In this document: positions 35,470 through 43,581 of the stretch, piece by piece
Layout of the letters: each line of letters starts with the position of its first letter
Position numbering within the stretch: the stretch's first letter is position 1
Origin: Roseomonas haemaphysalidis
GTDB lineage: Bacteria; Pseudomonadota; Alphaproteobacteria; Acetobacterales; Acetobacteraceae
DNA: 64,000 nucleotides
NCBI RefSeq assembly: GCF_017355405.1
Contig: NZ_CP061177.1
Coordinates: forward strand, 434,001-498,000
Direction of reading: 5' to 3'
Notes under the pieces: model-generated
Told to the model about the DNA's origin: nothing
The model's input: only the letters and a program-made list of their open reading frames with translations
The model's database searches: none
Program-made: the position numbers and the translations under genes

Positions 35470-37062
35470 TCAAGCGGGGGAAACCATCATGGCGACGGTG
35501 CGGTCGCTCGACAGCGGCTCGACCTTGAGCGCGCGGCGCGAGGCCCAGACGTTCTGGTAGTGCAGCAGCGGGATGATGCCGACGTCGCGGGCGGCGGTGA
35601 CGACCGCGCCCTTGACGATGGCCTCGCGCTTGGTGTCGTCGAATTCCTGCATCGCCGCGTCCAGCGCCGCGTCCATCTCGTCGCTCTTGTAGCGGCCCCA
35701 GTTGGACACGCCGCGCCCGAGCTTGGCGTCGAAGCTGCCCAGCACATTGGTCATGGCATAGGTGCCCTCACCGGTGCCGTTGCCCCAGGCGAGGGTGGAC
35801 ATGGCGTATTCGTTCTTGGTGACGGCGGCGGCGTAGACCGCCCAGGGCTGCGCCTCCACGCTGGTCCTGACGCCGATGCGGCTCCACATCTGGCCGATCG
35901 CCTGGATGGTCTGCGGGCCCAGGATGTAGCGGTCGTTGGGCACATGGACCGTGATCTGGAAGCCGTTGGGGAAGCCGGCCTCGGCCAGCAGCTTCTTCGC
36001 GCCGTCCGGATCGTAGCCGGGCACGGGAACGTCGGGGTTGTAGCCGAAGGTGCCTTCCGGCATCCATTGCCCAGTCGGGTTGGCGGTGCCCAAAAGCAGC
36101 CGCTCGCACAGCGCCTGCCGGTTGATGGCGACCGACAGCGCCTGCCGCACCCGCTGGTCCGTGAGCGGGCTTTTCTCGAAGGTCTTGCCGTCGTTGTCGG
36201 TGATGAAACGGTTCGGCCCGGGCGCGAAGCTCGGCTGCAGCAGCAGCATGCGCAGGCCGGGATAGGCGTGCACCGCCACCTCCGGCCGCGCGCGCAGCTG
36301 CGCCAGGTCGGACACCGAGACCTTGTCGATCACGTCCACGTCGCCGGCCAGCAGCGCCGCGGTACGCGACGCGGCGTTGGCCACGTAGCGGTAGTCCACC
36401 TCCGTCCAATAGGGCGCGCCGTCCCAGTAGTCGGGGTTGGCGCGCAACAGGGTGCGCTCACCCTGGGTGTAGGACACCATGCGATAGGGGCCGGTGCCGA
36501 TCAGCGCCTTGCCGGTGTTGAAGTCGTTGCTGGTGGCGCCTTCCGTGCCGTGGCGGCTGACGATGTGGACCGAGGCGAGGTTCAGCGGCAGCAGCGGGTT
36601 GGGCTCGCGCGTCTTGACCCGCAGTTGCAGCGGCCCCAGCGCCTCGACGCTGGCCACCGTGCGCAGGTAGCCGCCGAAATTGGCGACGCTGCCGGGCACG
36701 CTGGGCGCGCGGGCGTAGGAGAACACGACGTCGTCCGCCGTGAAGGGGCGCCCGTCGCTCCATTTGACATCGGGGCGCAGCACGAAGTCCCAGGTGGTGG
36801 GGTCCACCAGCGTCCAGCTCAGCGCCAGCCCCGGCTGCAGCTCGTTGTACTGGTTGCGCACCAGCAGGTCGAAGAAGTGGAGATCGGAGGAACGGTCGCC
36901 CGGCAGGTTGTTGAGCTGCGGGTCCAGCGACGACACCAGGTCGCCGAAGGCGATGGTCAGCTTGCGGTTGCCCGCCGGGGCCGCCTGGCCATGGCTTGCG
37001 GCGGGCAGCAGGGCGGGCAGGCCAAGGGCCGCCGCGCCGGCGAGCAGGTCACGACGCTTCAT
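35470..37062 (-). CDS. family-5 (peptide/nickel-type) ABC substrate-binding protein
   Basis: A 530-residue SBP_bac_5 protein with a twin-arginine-like signal (MKRRDLLAGAAALGLPALL). Family motifs include DGRPFTADDVVFSYARA, GTGPYRMVSYTQGE, and VRQALSVAINRQALCERLL. It should bind a peptide or other oligo-compound in the periplasm. No permease or ATPase genes are in the operon. It overlaps the monooxygenase gene by 14 bases and precedes two AhpD-fold genes, which suggests that its ligand is oxidised after uptake. Confidence 0.9.
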   Translation of the reverse strand: MKRRDLLAGAAALGLPALLPAASHGQAAPAGNRKLTIAFGDLVSSLDPQLNNLPGDRSSDLHFFDLLVRNQYNELQPGLALSWTLVDPTTWDFVLRPDVKWSDGRPFTADDVVFSYARAPSVPGSVANFGGYLRTVASVEALGPLQLRVKTREPNPLLPLNLASVHIVSRHGTEGATSNDFNTGKALIGTGPYRMVSYTQGERTLLRANPDYWDGAPYWTEVDYRYVANAASRTAALLAGDVDVIDKVSVSDLAQLRARPEVAVHAYPGLRMLLLQPSFAPGPNRFITDNDGKTFEKSPLTDQRVRQALSVAINRQALCERLLLGTANPTGQWMPEGTFGYNPDVPVPGYDPDGAKKLLAEAGFPNGFQITVHVPNDRYILGPQTIQAIGQMWSRIGVRTSVEAQPWAVYAAAVTKNEYAMSTLAWGNGTGEGTYAMTNVLGSFDAKLGRGVSNWGRYKSDEMDAALDAAMQEFDDTKREAIVKGAVVTAARDVGIIPLLHYQNVWASRRALKVEPLSSDRTVAMMVSPA

Positions 37063-38500
37063 GCAGGAACTCCGGAACAGGGGTGGTGGCGGGCCATTCG
37101 TCGCCCAGCAGCTCGGGCGTGTCGAAGGCCTTCAGGCGCTCGAAATGGGTTTCCTTGTCCGCCACGAACAGGTGGCGCGCGATGGAGCGCGTCAGGCGCT
37201 GCGCCCCGGCGCTGACGGCGGGGATGTCGCCGGTCAGCTTGCCGTGGCTGAGCGTCGAGGGATAGTTGAAGCTGTGGATGCGGGCCAGCGCCGGGCAGGC
37301 GCCGGGCACCTTCTCTTGGAAGGCGAAGTCGGGCGCGAGGTCGGGGGAGGATGCCAGTTCCTCATTGTCCTCGCCCGGCGGGGTGGGAAAGCGGTCGCGC
37401 CAGAAGCGGATGTGCTCCGCCACCAGCGCGAGTTCCGGCCGCAGCGACAGGTCCACCCGGAAGCCGGTGCCGAAGATGATGAAATCCACCTCGTAGCTGC
37501 CGTGCGGCGTTTGCACGCGCAGCGCATCCCCCACCGGCTCCAGCGCCCGGATGGGGCTGGACAGGTGCAGCCGCGCGCCGGGGTGGCGCGCCACGCGCAG
37601 CGTGCTGTCGCGCGGCGGCGGCGTCTGCACGCTCAGCGCATGATGCAGGAAGCGCCACTTCCAGGCGTCCGGCAGCGCCTGGAAGCCGTGCACCACGCCC
37701 TGGGAACCAATGCCGGTGAAGGCGTTGACGCGCGGCAGGCTGGCGCGGCGGACAAACATGTCCAGGCTGGCGGCCCCGGCTTCCAGCGCCGTGGCCGCGT
37801 TGTCCATGGCGGAAGCGCCCGCCCCCACCACCGCCACCCGCTTGCCACGCAACGCCGCGAAGTCGATGTCGTCGCGCGAATGCGCCCACAGGTGGCGGGG
37901 CAGCGCCGCCGCCATCTCCGGCGCCCAGGCGCCGCCCAGCCCGTCTCGCCCGCTGGCCAGCACCACGTGGCGGGCCAGGATCGCGCCCTCGCCGGTTTCC
38001 ACCGCCAGCAGGCCGTCCCCGCGCGGGCGCAGCAGTTCCACCGCCACGCCGTTCTCCACCGGCACGGCCATGACGCGGCGAAACCAGACCAGGTATTCCA
38101 TCCATTGCGCGCGCGGGATCTTGCCCAGCCGCTCCCACGCCTGCGCACCGAACTGCGCCTGGAACCAGGCGCGGAAGGTCAGCGCCGGCAGGCCCAGCGC
38201 CGGGCCGGCCAGGGTCTTGGGCGAGCGCAGGGTTTCCATGCGCGCGAAGGTGACCCACGGCCCTTCCTGCCCGGCGGGGGCGCGGTCCAGCACGCGGATG
38301 TTGCTGATGCCGTGCAGCCGCAGGCAGGCGGCGGCGGCCAGCCCGCACATGCCGGCGCCGACCACCACCACGTCTGTCACCGGCTGGCCGTCCGCCTGAT
38401 GCGGCGGCACCCAGGGCTTGGCCGGCAGTTCCAGGAAGTCCAGGTCTTCTCGCAGCCGGGCTTCCAGAGCCGCGAGGCCGGGGGGATTCATGGCGTTCAT
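37049..38500 (-). CDS. flavin-containing monooxygenase-type oxidoreductase
   Basis: A 483-residue two-dinucleotide-fold enzyme. The FAD site is VVVVGAGMCGLAAA (GAGMCG at 48-53). The NADPH site is VAVVGAGASAMDNAA. DFIIFGTGFRVDL is the ATG-like motif of the FMO/BVMO superfamily. It probably oxygenates a soft nucleophile or ketone. The ATG at 38500 has GGAAG nine bases upstream; an ATG at 38530 is also in frame. It leads the operon with a binding protein and two AhpD-fold proteins. Confidence 0.87.
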   Translation of the reverse strand: MNAMNPPGLAALEARLREDLDFLELPAKPWVPPHQADGQPVTDVVVVGAGMCGLAAAACLRLHGISNIRVLDRAPAGQEGPWVTFARMETLRSPKTLAGPALGLPALTFRAWFQAQFGAQAWERLGKIPRAQWMEYLVWFRRVMAVPVENGVAVELLRPRGDGLLAVETGEGAILARHVVLASGRDGLGGAWAPEMAAALPRHLWAHSRDDIDFAALRGKRVAVVGAGASAMDNAATALEAGAASLDMFVRRASLPRVNAFTGIGSQGVVHGFQALPDAWKWRFLHHALSVQTPPPRDSTLRVARHPGARLHLSSPIRALEPVGDALRVQTPHGSYEVDFIIFGTGFRVDLSLRPELALVAEHIRFWRDRFPTPPGEDNEELASSPDLAPDFAFQEKVPGACPALARIHSFNYPSTLSHGKLTGDIPAVSAGAQRLTRSIARHLFVADKETHFERLKAFDTPELLGDEWPATTPVPEFLHEAS

Positions 38501-38597
38501 GGAGGGGGCTTCCGCGCGTCGATCATGCATTCACCGCATGATGAGCCTGTTTTGTTGCGAATCAAGGAAAATCGATGTCCCCTTCCCGCGACCATGC

Positions 38598-38628
38598 CTT
38601 GAAACAAACGCCCAATCGCGCCCACCTG
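38598..38628 (+). promoter_or_regulatory. possible heat-shock (RpoH-type) promoter before the DnaJ-like gene
   Basis: CTTGAAA at 38598-38604 matches the sigma-32 -35 core, with CGCCCACCT about 14 bases later as a poor -10. It is 70 bases before the DnaJ-like start. Weak evidence. Confidence 0.25.
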
Positions 38629-38674
38629 TGGGGCGCCGGCCAAGCGGAGCCGGTGCAAGGAGCGGCGGATACGG

Positions 38675-39580
38675 ATGGCAAGGGACCCCTACGAGGCTTT
38701 GGGACTGGCGCGCGGCGCCAGCGAGGCGGAGATCCGCAGCGCCTACCGCAAGCTCGCCAAGCGCGACCACCCCGACCGCAACCCGGGTGACGCGGCGGCC
38801 GAGGAACGCTTCAAGGAAGCGTCCGCCGCCCACAGCCTCCTGTCCGACCCCGAGAAGCGCGCCCGCTTCGACCGCGGCGAGATCGATGCCGGCGGGCAAG
38901 AGCAGTCGCCCTTCGGCTTCGGCACGCGCGGCAGCGGCAGCAACGCGCGCTACAGCTACGACAGCCGCAGCGCCGGCGGCGGGGCCGAGGACTTTTCCGA
39001 CATCTTCTCCGAGTTGTTCGGCCGGGCCCGTGCGGGCGGCGAGCCGCGCCGCGCGCGCGGCCAGGACCAGAACTTCCGCCTGGCGGTGGACTTCGTGGAC
39101 GCCGTGCGCGGCGCCACCCAGCGCCTGACCCTGCCGGACGGCCGCAACCTGGAGGTCAAGGTGCCGCCCGGCATCGAGGATGGCCAGACCATGCGGCTGA
39201 AGGGCCAGGGCGGGGCCGGGCTGAACGGCGGCCCGGCCGGCGACGCGCTGATCGAGATCCAGGTCCGGCCCCATCCGCAGTTCCGCCGCGACGGCGACGA
39301 CATCCTGGTGGAAGTGCCGGTGACGCTGGCCGAGGCGGTGCTGGGCGCCAAGATCCCCGTGCCCACCGTGACCGGCGCCGTGACCGTGACGGTACCCAAG
39401 CACGCCGACAGCGGCACCCGGCTGCGGCTGCGCGGCAAGGGCGTCGCCGCGCATGGCGGCCGGCCGGCGGGCGATGCCTATGTGACGCTGCGCCTGGTGT
39501 CCGGACCGGTGGACGCGGAGCTGGAAGCGGCGCTCACGGCATGGCGCGGCCGGCATCCGGATTTCGACCCGCGCGCCTGA
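38675..39580 (+). CDS. CbpA-type DnaJ co-chaperone
   Basis: A 301-residue protein. A J-domain (1-70) has HPD in LAKRDHPDRNPGD, a Gly/Ser-rich linker (70-130) follows, and DnaJ C-terminal substrate-binding domains fill the rest (VKVPPGIEDGQTMRLKGQGG; PTVTGAVTVTVP). It lacks the cysteine-rich zinc domain, so it is CbpA/DjlB-type. It should stimulate DnaK ATPase. Divergent from the monooxygenase operon. Confidence 0.92.
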   Translation: MARDPYEALGLARGASEAEIRSAYRKLAKRDHPDRNPGDAAAEERFKEASAAHSLLSDPEKRARFDRGEIDAGGQEQSPFGFGTRGSGSNARYSYDSRSAGGGAEDFSDIFSELFGRARAGGEPRRARGQDQNFRLAVDFVDAVRGATQRLTLPDGRNLEVKVPPGIEDGQTMRLKGQGGAGLNGGPAGDALIEIQVRPHPQFRRDGDDILVEVPVTLAEAVLGAKIPVPTVTGAVTVTVPKHADSGTRLRLRGKGVAAHGGRPAGDAYVTLRLVSGPVDAELEAALTAWRGRHPDFDPRA

Positions 39581-39771
39581 CGCGCGGTTCCGGCGAACGT
39601 CCTTTCGCCCCGTCCTGGCCGGGGCCGGAAGCGGGCTGGAAAAGGCAGGCCCTGCCCCTGCTCGGCGGCGGGGTTTCAAAACATCCTTTGGCATCGCGCG
39701 GGAATTCGGCGGCAACCGCGAAACGGAATGGCCCGGCCCATGTTCTCCCTGACGCTCCAGGGAAGGCCTTG

Positions 39772-42180
39772 ATGATGGACGGACAGTTCGCGATGCCGGC
39801 GCCGCGGGTGATGCGCCGTGCCCGCATCCGGGAAGGACAGAACTTCCCCCTCGGCGCGACGTGGGACGGGACGGGCGTCAACTTCGCGCTGTTTTCCGCC
39901 AATGCCACGAAGGTGGAGCTGTGCCTGTTCGACGAAGCCGGCGAGCGGGAGCTGGAGCGGATCGAGCTTCCGGAATACTCGGACGAGGTCTGGCACGGCT
40001 ACCTGCCGGACGCCGGGCCAGGCACCATCTACGGTTACCGGGTGCATGGTCCCTACGAGCCGCTGGCCGGCCACCGCTTCAATCCCAACAAGCTCCTGCT
40101 CGACCCCTATGCCCGCACGGTGGTGGGCGATCTGACCTGGGGCCCCGAGGTCTTCGGCTACAAGCTGGAAACCGGCGACGACCTGACCTTCGATACGCGC
40201 GACAGCGCGCGGTTGATGCCCAAGTGCCGGGTGATCGACCCCGCCTTTACCTGGGGCCGCGACCGACCGCCGGCCGTGCCCTGGGACCGCACCGTGATCT
40301 ACGAGGCGCATGTGAAGGGCTTCACCCAGCGCCATCCCGACCTGCCGGACGCGATGCGCGGCACCTATTCCGGCATGGCCTCGCCGGAGGCGATCGCCTA
40401 TCTGCGCGGCCTCGGCATCACCTCGGTCGAGCTGCTGCCGGTGCATACCTTCGTCAACGACGACTTCCTGCTGCAAAAGGGCCTGACCAACTACTGGGGG
40501 TACAACAGCATCTCCTTCTTCTCGCCCGCGCGGCGCTATGCGCGCAACCCGGGCAACGCCACGGCGGAATTCAAGGAGATGGTCGCCCGCCTGCACGAGG
40601 CCGGGCTGGAGGTGATCCTCGACGTCGTCTACAACCACACCGCCGAAGGCAACGAGCGCGGACCTACCCTGTCCTTCAAGGGCATCGACAACAGCAGCTA
40701 CTACCGCCTGCTGCCGGACCAGCCGCGTTACTTCATCAACGACACCGGCACCGGCAACACGCTGAACATTTCCCACCCCCGCGTGCTGCAGATGGTCACC
40801 GACAGCCTGCGCTACTGGGCCACTGAGATGCGGGTGGACGGGTTCCGCTTCGACCTCGCCACCATTCTGGGCCGCGAGCCCTACGGCTTCGACGAAGGCG
40901 GCGGCTTTCTGGATTCCTGCCGGCAGGACCCCGTGCTGTCGCGCGCCAAGCTGCTGGCCGAACCCTGGGACTGCGGCCCCGGCGGCTATCAGGTGGGCGG
41001 CTTTCCGCCCGGCTGGGCGGAATGGAACGACCGCTTCCGCGACACGGTGCGTGCCTTCTGGCGCGGCGACGCGGGGCAGGCGGCGGAGCTCGCCACGCGG
41101 CTGACCGGCTCGGGCGACAAGTTCAACCGCCGTGGCCGCAAGCCCTGGGCCAGCGTCAACTTCGTCACCGCGCATGACGGCTTCACGCTCAACGACCTCG
41201 TATCCTACGACAACAAGCACAACGAGGCGAATGGCGAGGGCAACCGCGACGGCCATTCCCACAACCTGTCGTGGAACCACGGCGCCGAGGGTCGCACCGC
41301 CGACCCCGCCATCACCGCGCTGCGCGAGCGGCAGAAGCGCAACATGATGGCCATGCTGCTGCTGTCCCAGGGCACGCCGATGATCCTGGGCGGTGACGAG
41401 ATCGGCCGCACGCAGCACGGCAACAACAACACCTATTGCCAGGACAACGAGATCAACTGGCTGGACTGGCCCGGCATCGACGAGGACGGCGAGGCGCTGG
41501 CCGCCTTCACCCGCAAGATGATCGCGCTGCGCCAGTCCTTTCCCGTCCTGCGCCGCAACCGCTTCTTCACGGGCGAATGGAACGAGGCGATCGGCGTGCG
41601 GGATGTGTCCTGGCTGACGCCGGCCGGGCAGCCGATGGAGCCGGTGCACTGGCAGGACCCGGGCACCCGCTGCTTCGGCATGCTGCTGGACGGCCGCGCG
41701 CAGACCAGTGGCATCCGCCGCCCCGCCGCCGACGCCACGCTGCTGATCGTCGCCAACGCGCATCACGACGCCGTGCCCTTCTCGCTGCCCAAGGCGACCG
41801 GCGGGCGGCACTGGCTGCTGCTGGTGGATACCAACAGGCCGGACCTGGACGAGCCGGAGAACTTCGCGCTCGGCCACGCCTATCTGGTGACCGGCCGCTC
41901 GCTCCTGTTGTTCGTGCTGGTGCCGGAGCAGGAAAGCAACGCGATCCTGGCCGCGGCCCATTCGGCGCTGCTTGCCGGCATGGAGCCGCCCCCGATGCCG
42001 GGCGACGACCTGGAGGACCATCCCCTGGTCCGGCCGGCGGCGGCGGAATGGCAGGCCGGCGACCGCGCCACGTCCTTCCAGCCGGAAGGTCCCGCCGCGA
42101 TGCGCCCGCGGTCGCGCACGGCGGCATCCATCAAGCGTGCCTGGCAGCGCCTGACGCGGCGCCGCCCGCCGCAGAACTGA
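39772..42180 (+). CDS. glgX: glycogen debranching enzyme GlgX
   Basis: An 802-residue GH13 isoamylase-type enzyme. An N-terminal CBM48 (FPLGATWDGTGVNFALFSA) precedes the barrel with the catalytic Asp in MRVDGFRFDLA, the Glu in LLAEPWDCGPGGYQ, and the Asp in VTAHDGFTLNDLV. It cleaves alpha-1,6 links of phosphorylase-limited glycogen. A basic tail of about 50 residues extends past the fold. The ATG at 39772 follows AGGGAAGG; the next codon is also ATG. No other glycogen gene is nearby. Confidence 0.93.
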   Translation: MMDGQFAMPAPRVMRRARIREGQNFPLGATWDGTGVNFALFSANATKVELCLFDEAGERELERIELPEYSDEVWHGYLPDAGPGTIYGYRVHGPYEPLAGHRFNPNKLLLDPYARTVVGDLTWGPEVFGYKLETGDDLTFDTRDSARLMPKCRVIDPAFTWGRDRPPAVPWDRTVIYEAHVKGFTQRHPDLPDAMRGTYSGMASPEAIAYLRGLGITSVELLPVHTFVNDDFLLQKGLTNYWGYNSISFFSPARRYARNPGNATAEFKEMVARLHEAGLEVILDVVYNHTAEGNERGPTLSFKGIDNSSYYRLLPDQPRYFINDTGTGNTLNISHPRVLQMVTDSLRYWATEMRVDGFRFDLATILGREPYGFDEGGGFLDSCRQDPVLSRAKLLAEPWDCGPGGYQVGGFPPGWAEWNDRFRDTVRAFWRGDAGQAAELATRLTGSGDKFNRRGRKPWASVNFVTAHDGFTLNDLVSYDNKHNEANGEGNRDGHSHNLSWNHGAEGRTADPAITALRERQKRNMMAMLLLSQGTPMILGGDEIGRTQHGNNNTYCQDNEINWLDWPGIDEDGEALAAFTRKMIALRQSFPVLRRNRFFTGEWNEAIGVRDVSWLTPAGQPMEPVHWQDPGTRCFGMLLDGRAQTSGIRRPAADATLLIVANAHHDAVPFSLPKATGGRHWLLLVDTNRPDLDEPENFALGHAYLVTGRSLLLFVLVPEQESNAILAAAHSALLAGMEPPPMPGDDLEDHPLVRPAAAEWQAGDRATSFQPEGPAAMRPRSRTAASIKRAWQRLTRRRPPQN

Positions 42181-42189
42181 CTGGCGCCG

Positions 42190-42223
42190 GCGGGCAATGG
42201 ACCCGGAAGGGTCCATCGCCCGC
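42190..42223. terminator. 15-bp hairpin with GGAA loop after glgX
   Basis: Arms at 42190-42204 and 42209-42223 pair over 15 bp with a single A-C mismatch and a GGAA tetraloop, nine bases after the glgX stop. No T-tract. The GGAA loop recalls family A but the arms differ. Confidence 0.55.
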
Positions 42224-42250
42224 CCGGGCATTCCCCGGCGAATGGGTTGT

Positions 42251-42276
42251 CGCGCGGCGGCCGGAACCGCCGCGCG
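42251..42276. terminator. 10-bp hairpin after the PspA-like gene
   Basis: CGCGCGGCGG/CCGCCGCGCG with loop CCGGAA, 24 bases beyond the PspA stop. With the 42190 hairpin it separates two convergent genes. Confidence 0.5.
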
Positions 42277-42300
42277 GCTTCGTGTTCTGTCAGGCGGGCT

Positions 42301-43101
42301 TCAGTTGGGGCCGGCCAGCCGCTTGGGCGCCGCGCTCTTGTCCCGCAGCGCGTTGAGGCGGTCGCTCAGGCTCGCCTGCGCGGAGGGGCCGCCCGACACC
42401 TGCGCCATGGCGGCGGCGATGTTGGCATCATCCTGCTCCGGCTGCGTGGGCTTCAACAGCCGGGCCTTGGCGTTGGCCGCCTCGGCATGCGCCAGATCCT
42501 TGGCCGCGGCGTCCTGCATCGCCTTCAGTGCGACGCTGAGACCGCTGGTGGCGCCGGTCAGGCCGGCGGCCTGGCGCGCGGCCTCGGCGCGCTGCTCGGC
42601 CACCTGGCGCTGCTGGTCGGCGCGCGTCATGTCGCGCTGCGCGCGTTGCAGCGCCTCGCGCGCCGTGCGCAGCTTCTGCCCGGCCTGGTCGTAGGCGTCC
42701 TGCAGCATGGTCACGAAGTCCTGCGCGTCCACCGCGTCCTGCTTTTCGCGCTCCAGCTCCGGCGCCATCTGCTCCAGCATGGTCACCAGCGTGCCGAGCG
42801 AGCGCTCCAGTTCCGCCTTCCTGGCGGGGTCGGGCTGCGCATCGAGCTGTTTCTGCAGCATCTCGGCGGCGGCCATGCGCTGCATGGACAGCTTCTGGAT
42901 CGCCTCGGCCTCCTGCGCTTCCTTGTTGTAGGCTTGGCGCGCCTGGGCCACCTGCATCCCGACCTTGTCGAGGTGCTGCTCCATGGTGCGCAGCTCCGCC
43001 TCGGTCGCGGATTTGGGGTCCCAGCGGACGATGGCCTCGACGGCATTGTTGACGGCTTGGTCGGCCTTCACGCCGGCGAGGTTCCTGATAAAGGCAAGCA
43101 T
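42301..43101 (-). CDS. PspA/IM30-family protein (YjfJ-like)
   Basis: A 266-residue protein, mostly coiled coil (about 30-210), with the N-terminal helix MLAFIRNLAGVKADQAVNNA in place of the classic amphipathic helix. PspA/Vipp1 proteins are ESCRT-III-like and coat damaged membranes. Its neighbours DUF350 and DUF2491 correspond to YjfL and YjfK of the enterobacterial yjfIJKL cluster, where YjfJ is the PspA homologue. The ATG at 43101 follows GGGAG; last gene of the operon. Confidence 0.87.
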   Translation of the reverse strand: MLAFIRNLAGVKADQAVNNAVEAIVRWDPKSATEAELRTMEQHLDKVGMQVAQARQAYNKEAQEAEAIQKLSMQRMAAAEMLQKQLDAQPDPARKAELERSLGTLVTMLEQMAPELEREKQDAVDAQDFVTMLQDAYDQAGQKLRTAREALQRAQRDMTRADQQRQVAEQRAEAARQAAGLTGATSGLSVALKAMQDAAAKDLAHAEAANAKARLLKPTQPEQDDANIAAAMAQVSGGPSAQASLSDRLNALRDKSAAPKRLAGPN

Positions 43102-43127
43102 GGTCGTTCTCCCGAATGAATCGTGGT

Positions 43128-43541
43128 TCAGCCGCCCATCGCGCCGGCATTCAGCATCGCGACGGCGAGCTGCGCGCCCACCAGGGCGATGGCGGCGGAC
43201 AGGTTGCCGTTCTCGATCGCCTTCCGCAGGTCGCGGAACAGGGCCGAAACGGCGACAAAGCACAACAGCTGCAGCACGAGTGCCACCAGCCCCCAGACCA
43301 GGATGTCGAGCGTCACCCGGCTGGTGGCCAGCGTCGCCGCCAGCGGCATCGCCAGCGCCACCAGCGTGCCGCCCAGCACCACGCCCGCGGCGGTGTTGCC
43401 GGCGCGGATCATGGTGATCTCGCGGAACGGCGTCAGCGCCATGTAACAGGCGGCGCCGACCGCCAGCAGGATCAGCGTCAGGCCCAGCTGCACCACCAGC
43501 ACGGGCAGGCCGGTGCCCAGGGTGCTCAGGATCGCGTCCAT
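43128..43541 (-). CDS. DUF350 (YjfL/UPF0719) membrane protein
   Basis: A 137-residue protein with four predicted membrane spans and the family features LTPFREITMIRAGNTAAGVVLGG and FRDLRKAIENGNLSAAI. Function is unknown; it is commonly next to PspA-like and DUF2491 genes. AAGGAGG is seven bases before the ATG. It lies between those genes with gaps of 26 and 40 bases. Confidence 0.88.
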   Translation of the reverse strand: MDAILSTLGTGLPVLVVQLGLTLILLAVGAACYMALTPFREITMIRAGNTAAGVVLGGTLVALAMPLAATLATSRVTLDILVWGLVALVLQLLCFVAVSALFRDLRKAIENGNLSAAIALVGAQLAVAMLNAGAMGG

Positions 43542-43581
43542 GCGCGCCCTCCTTCTCGATCAGCGTCTGTCATGGGGTTTC

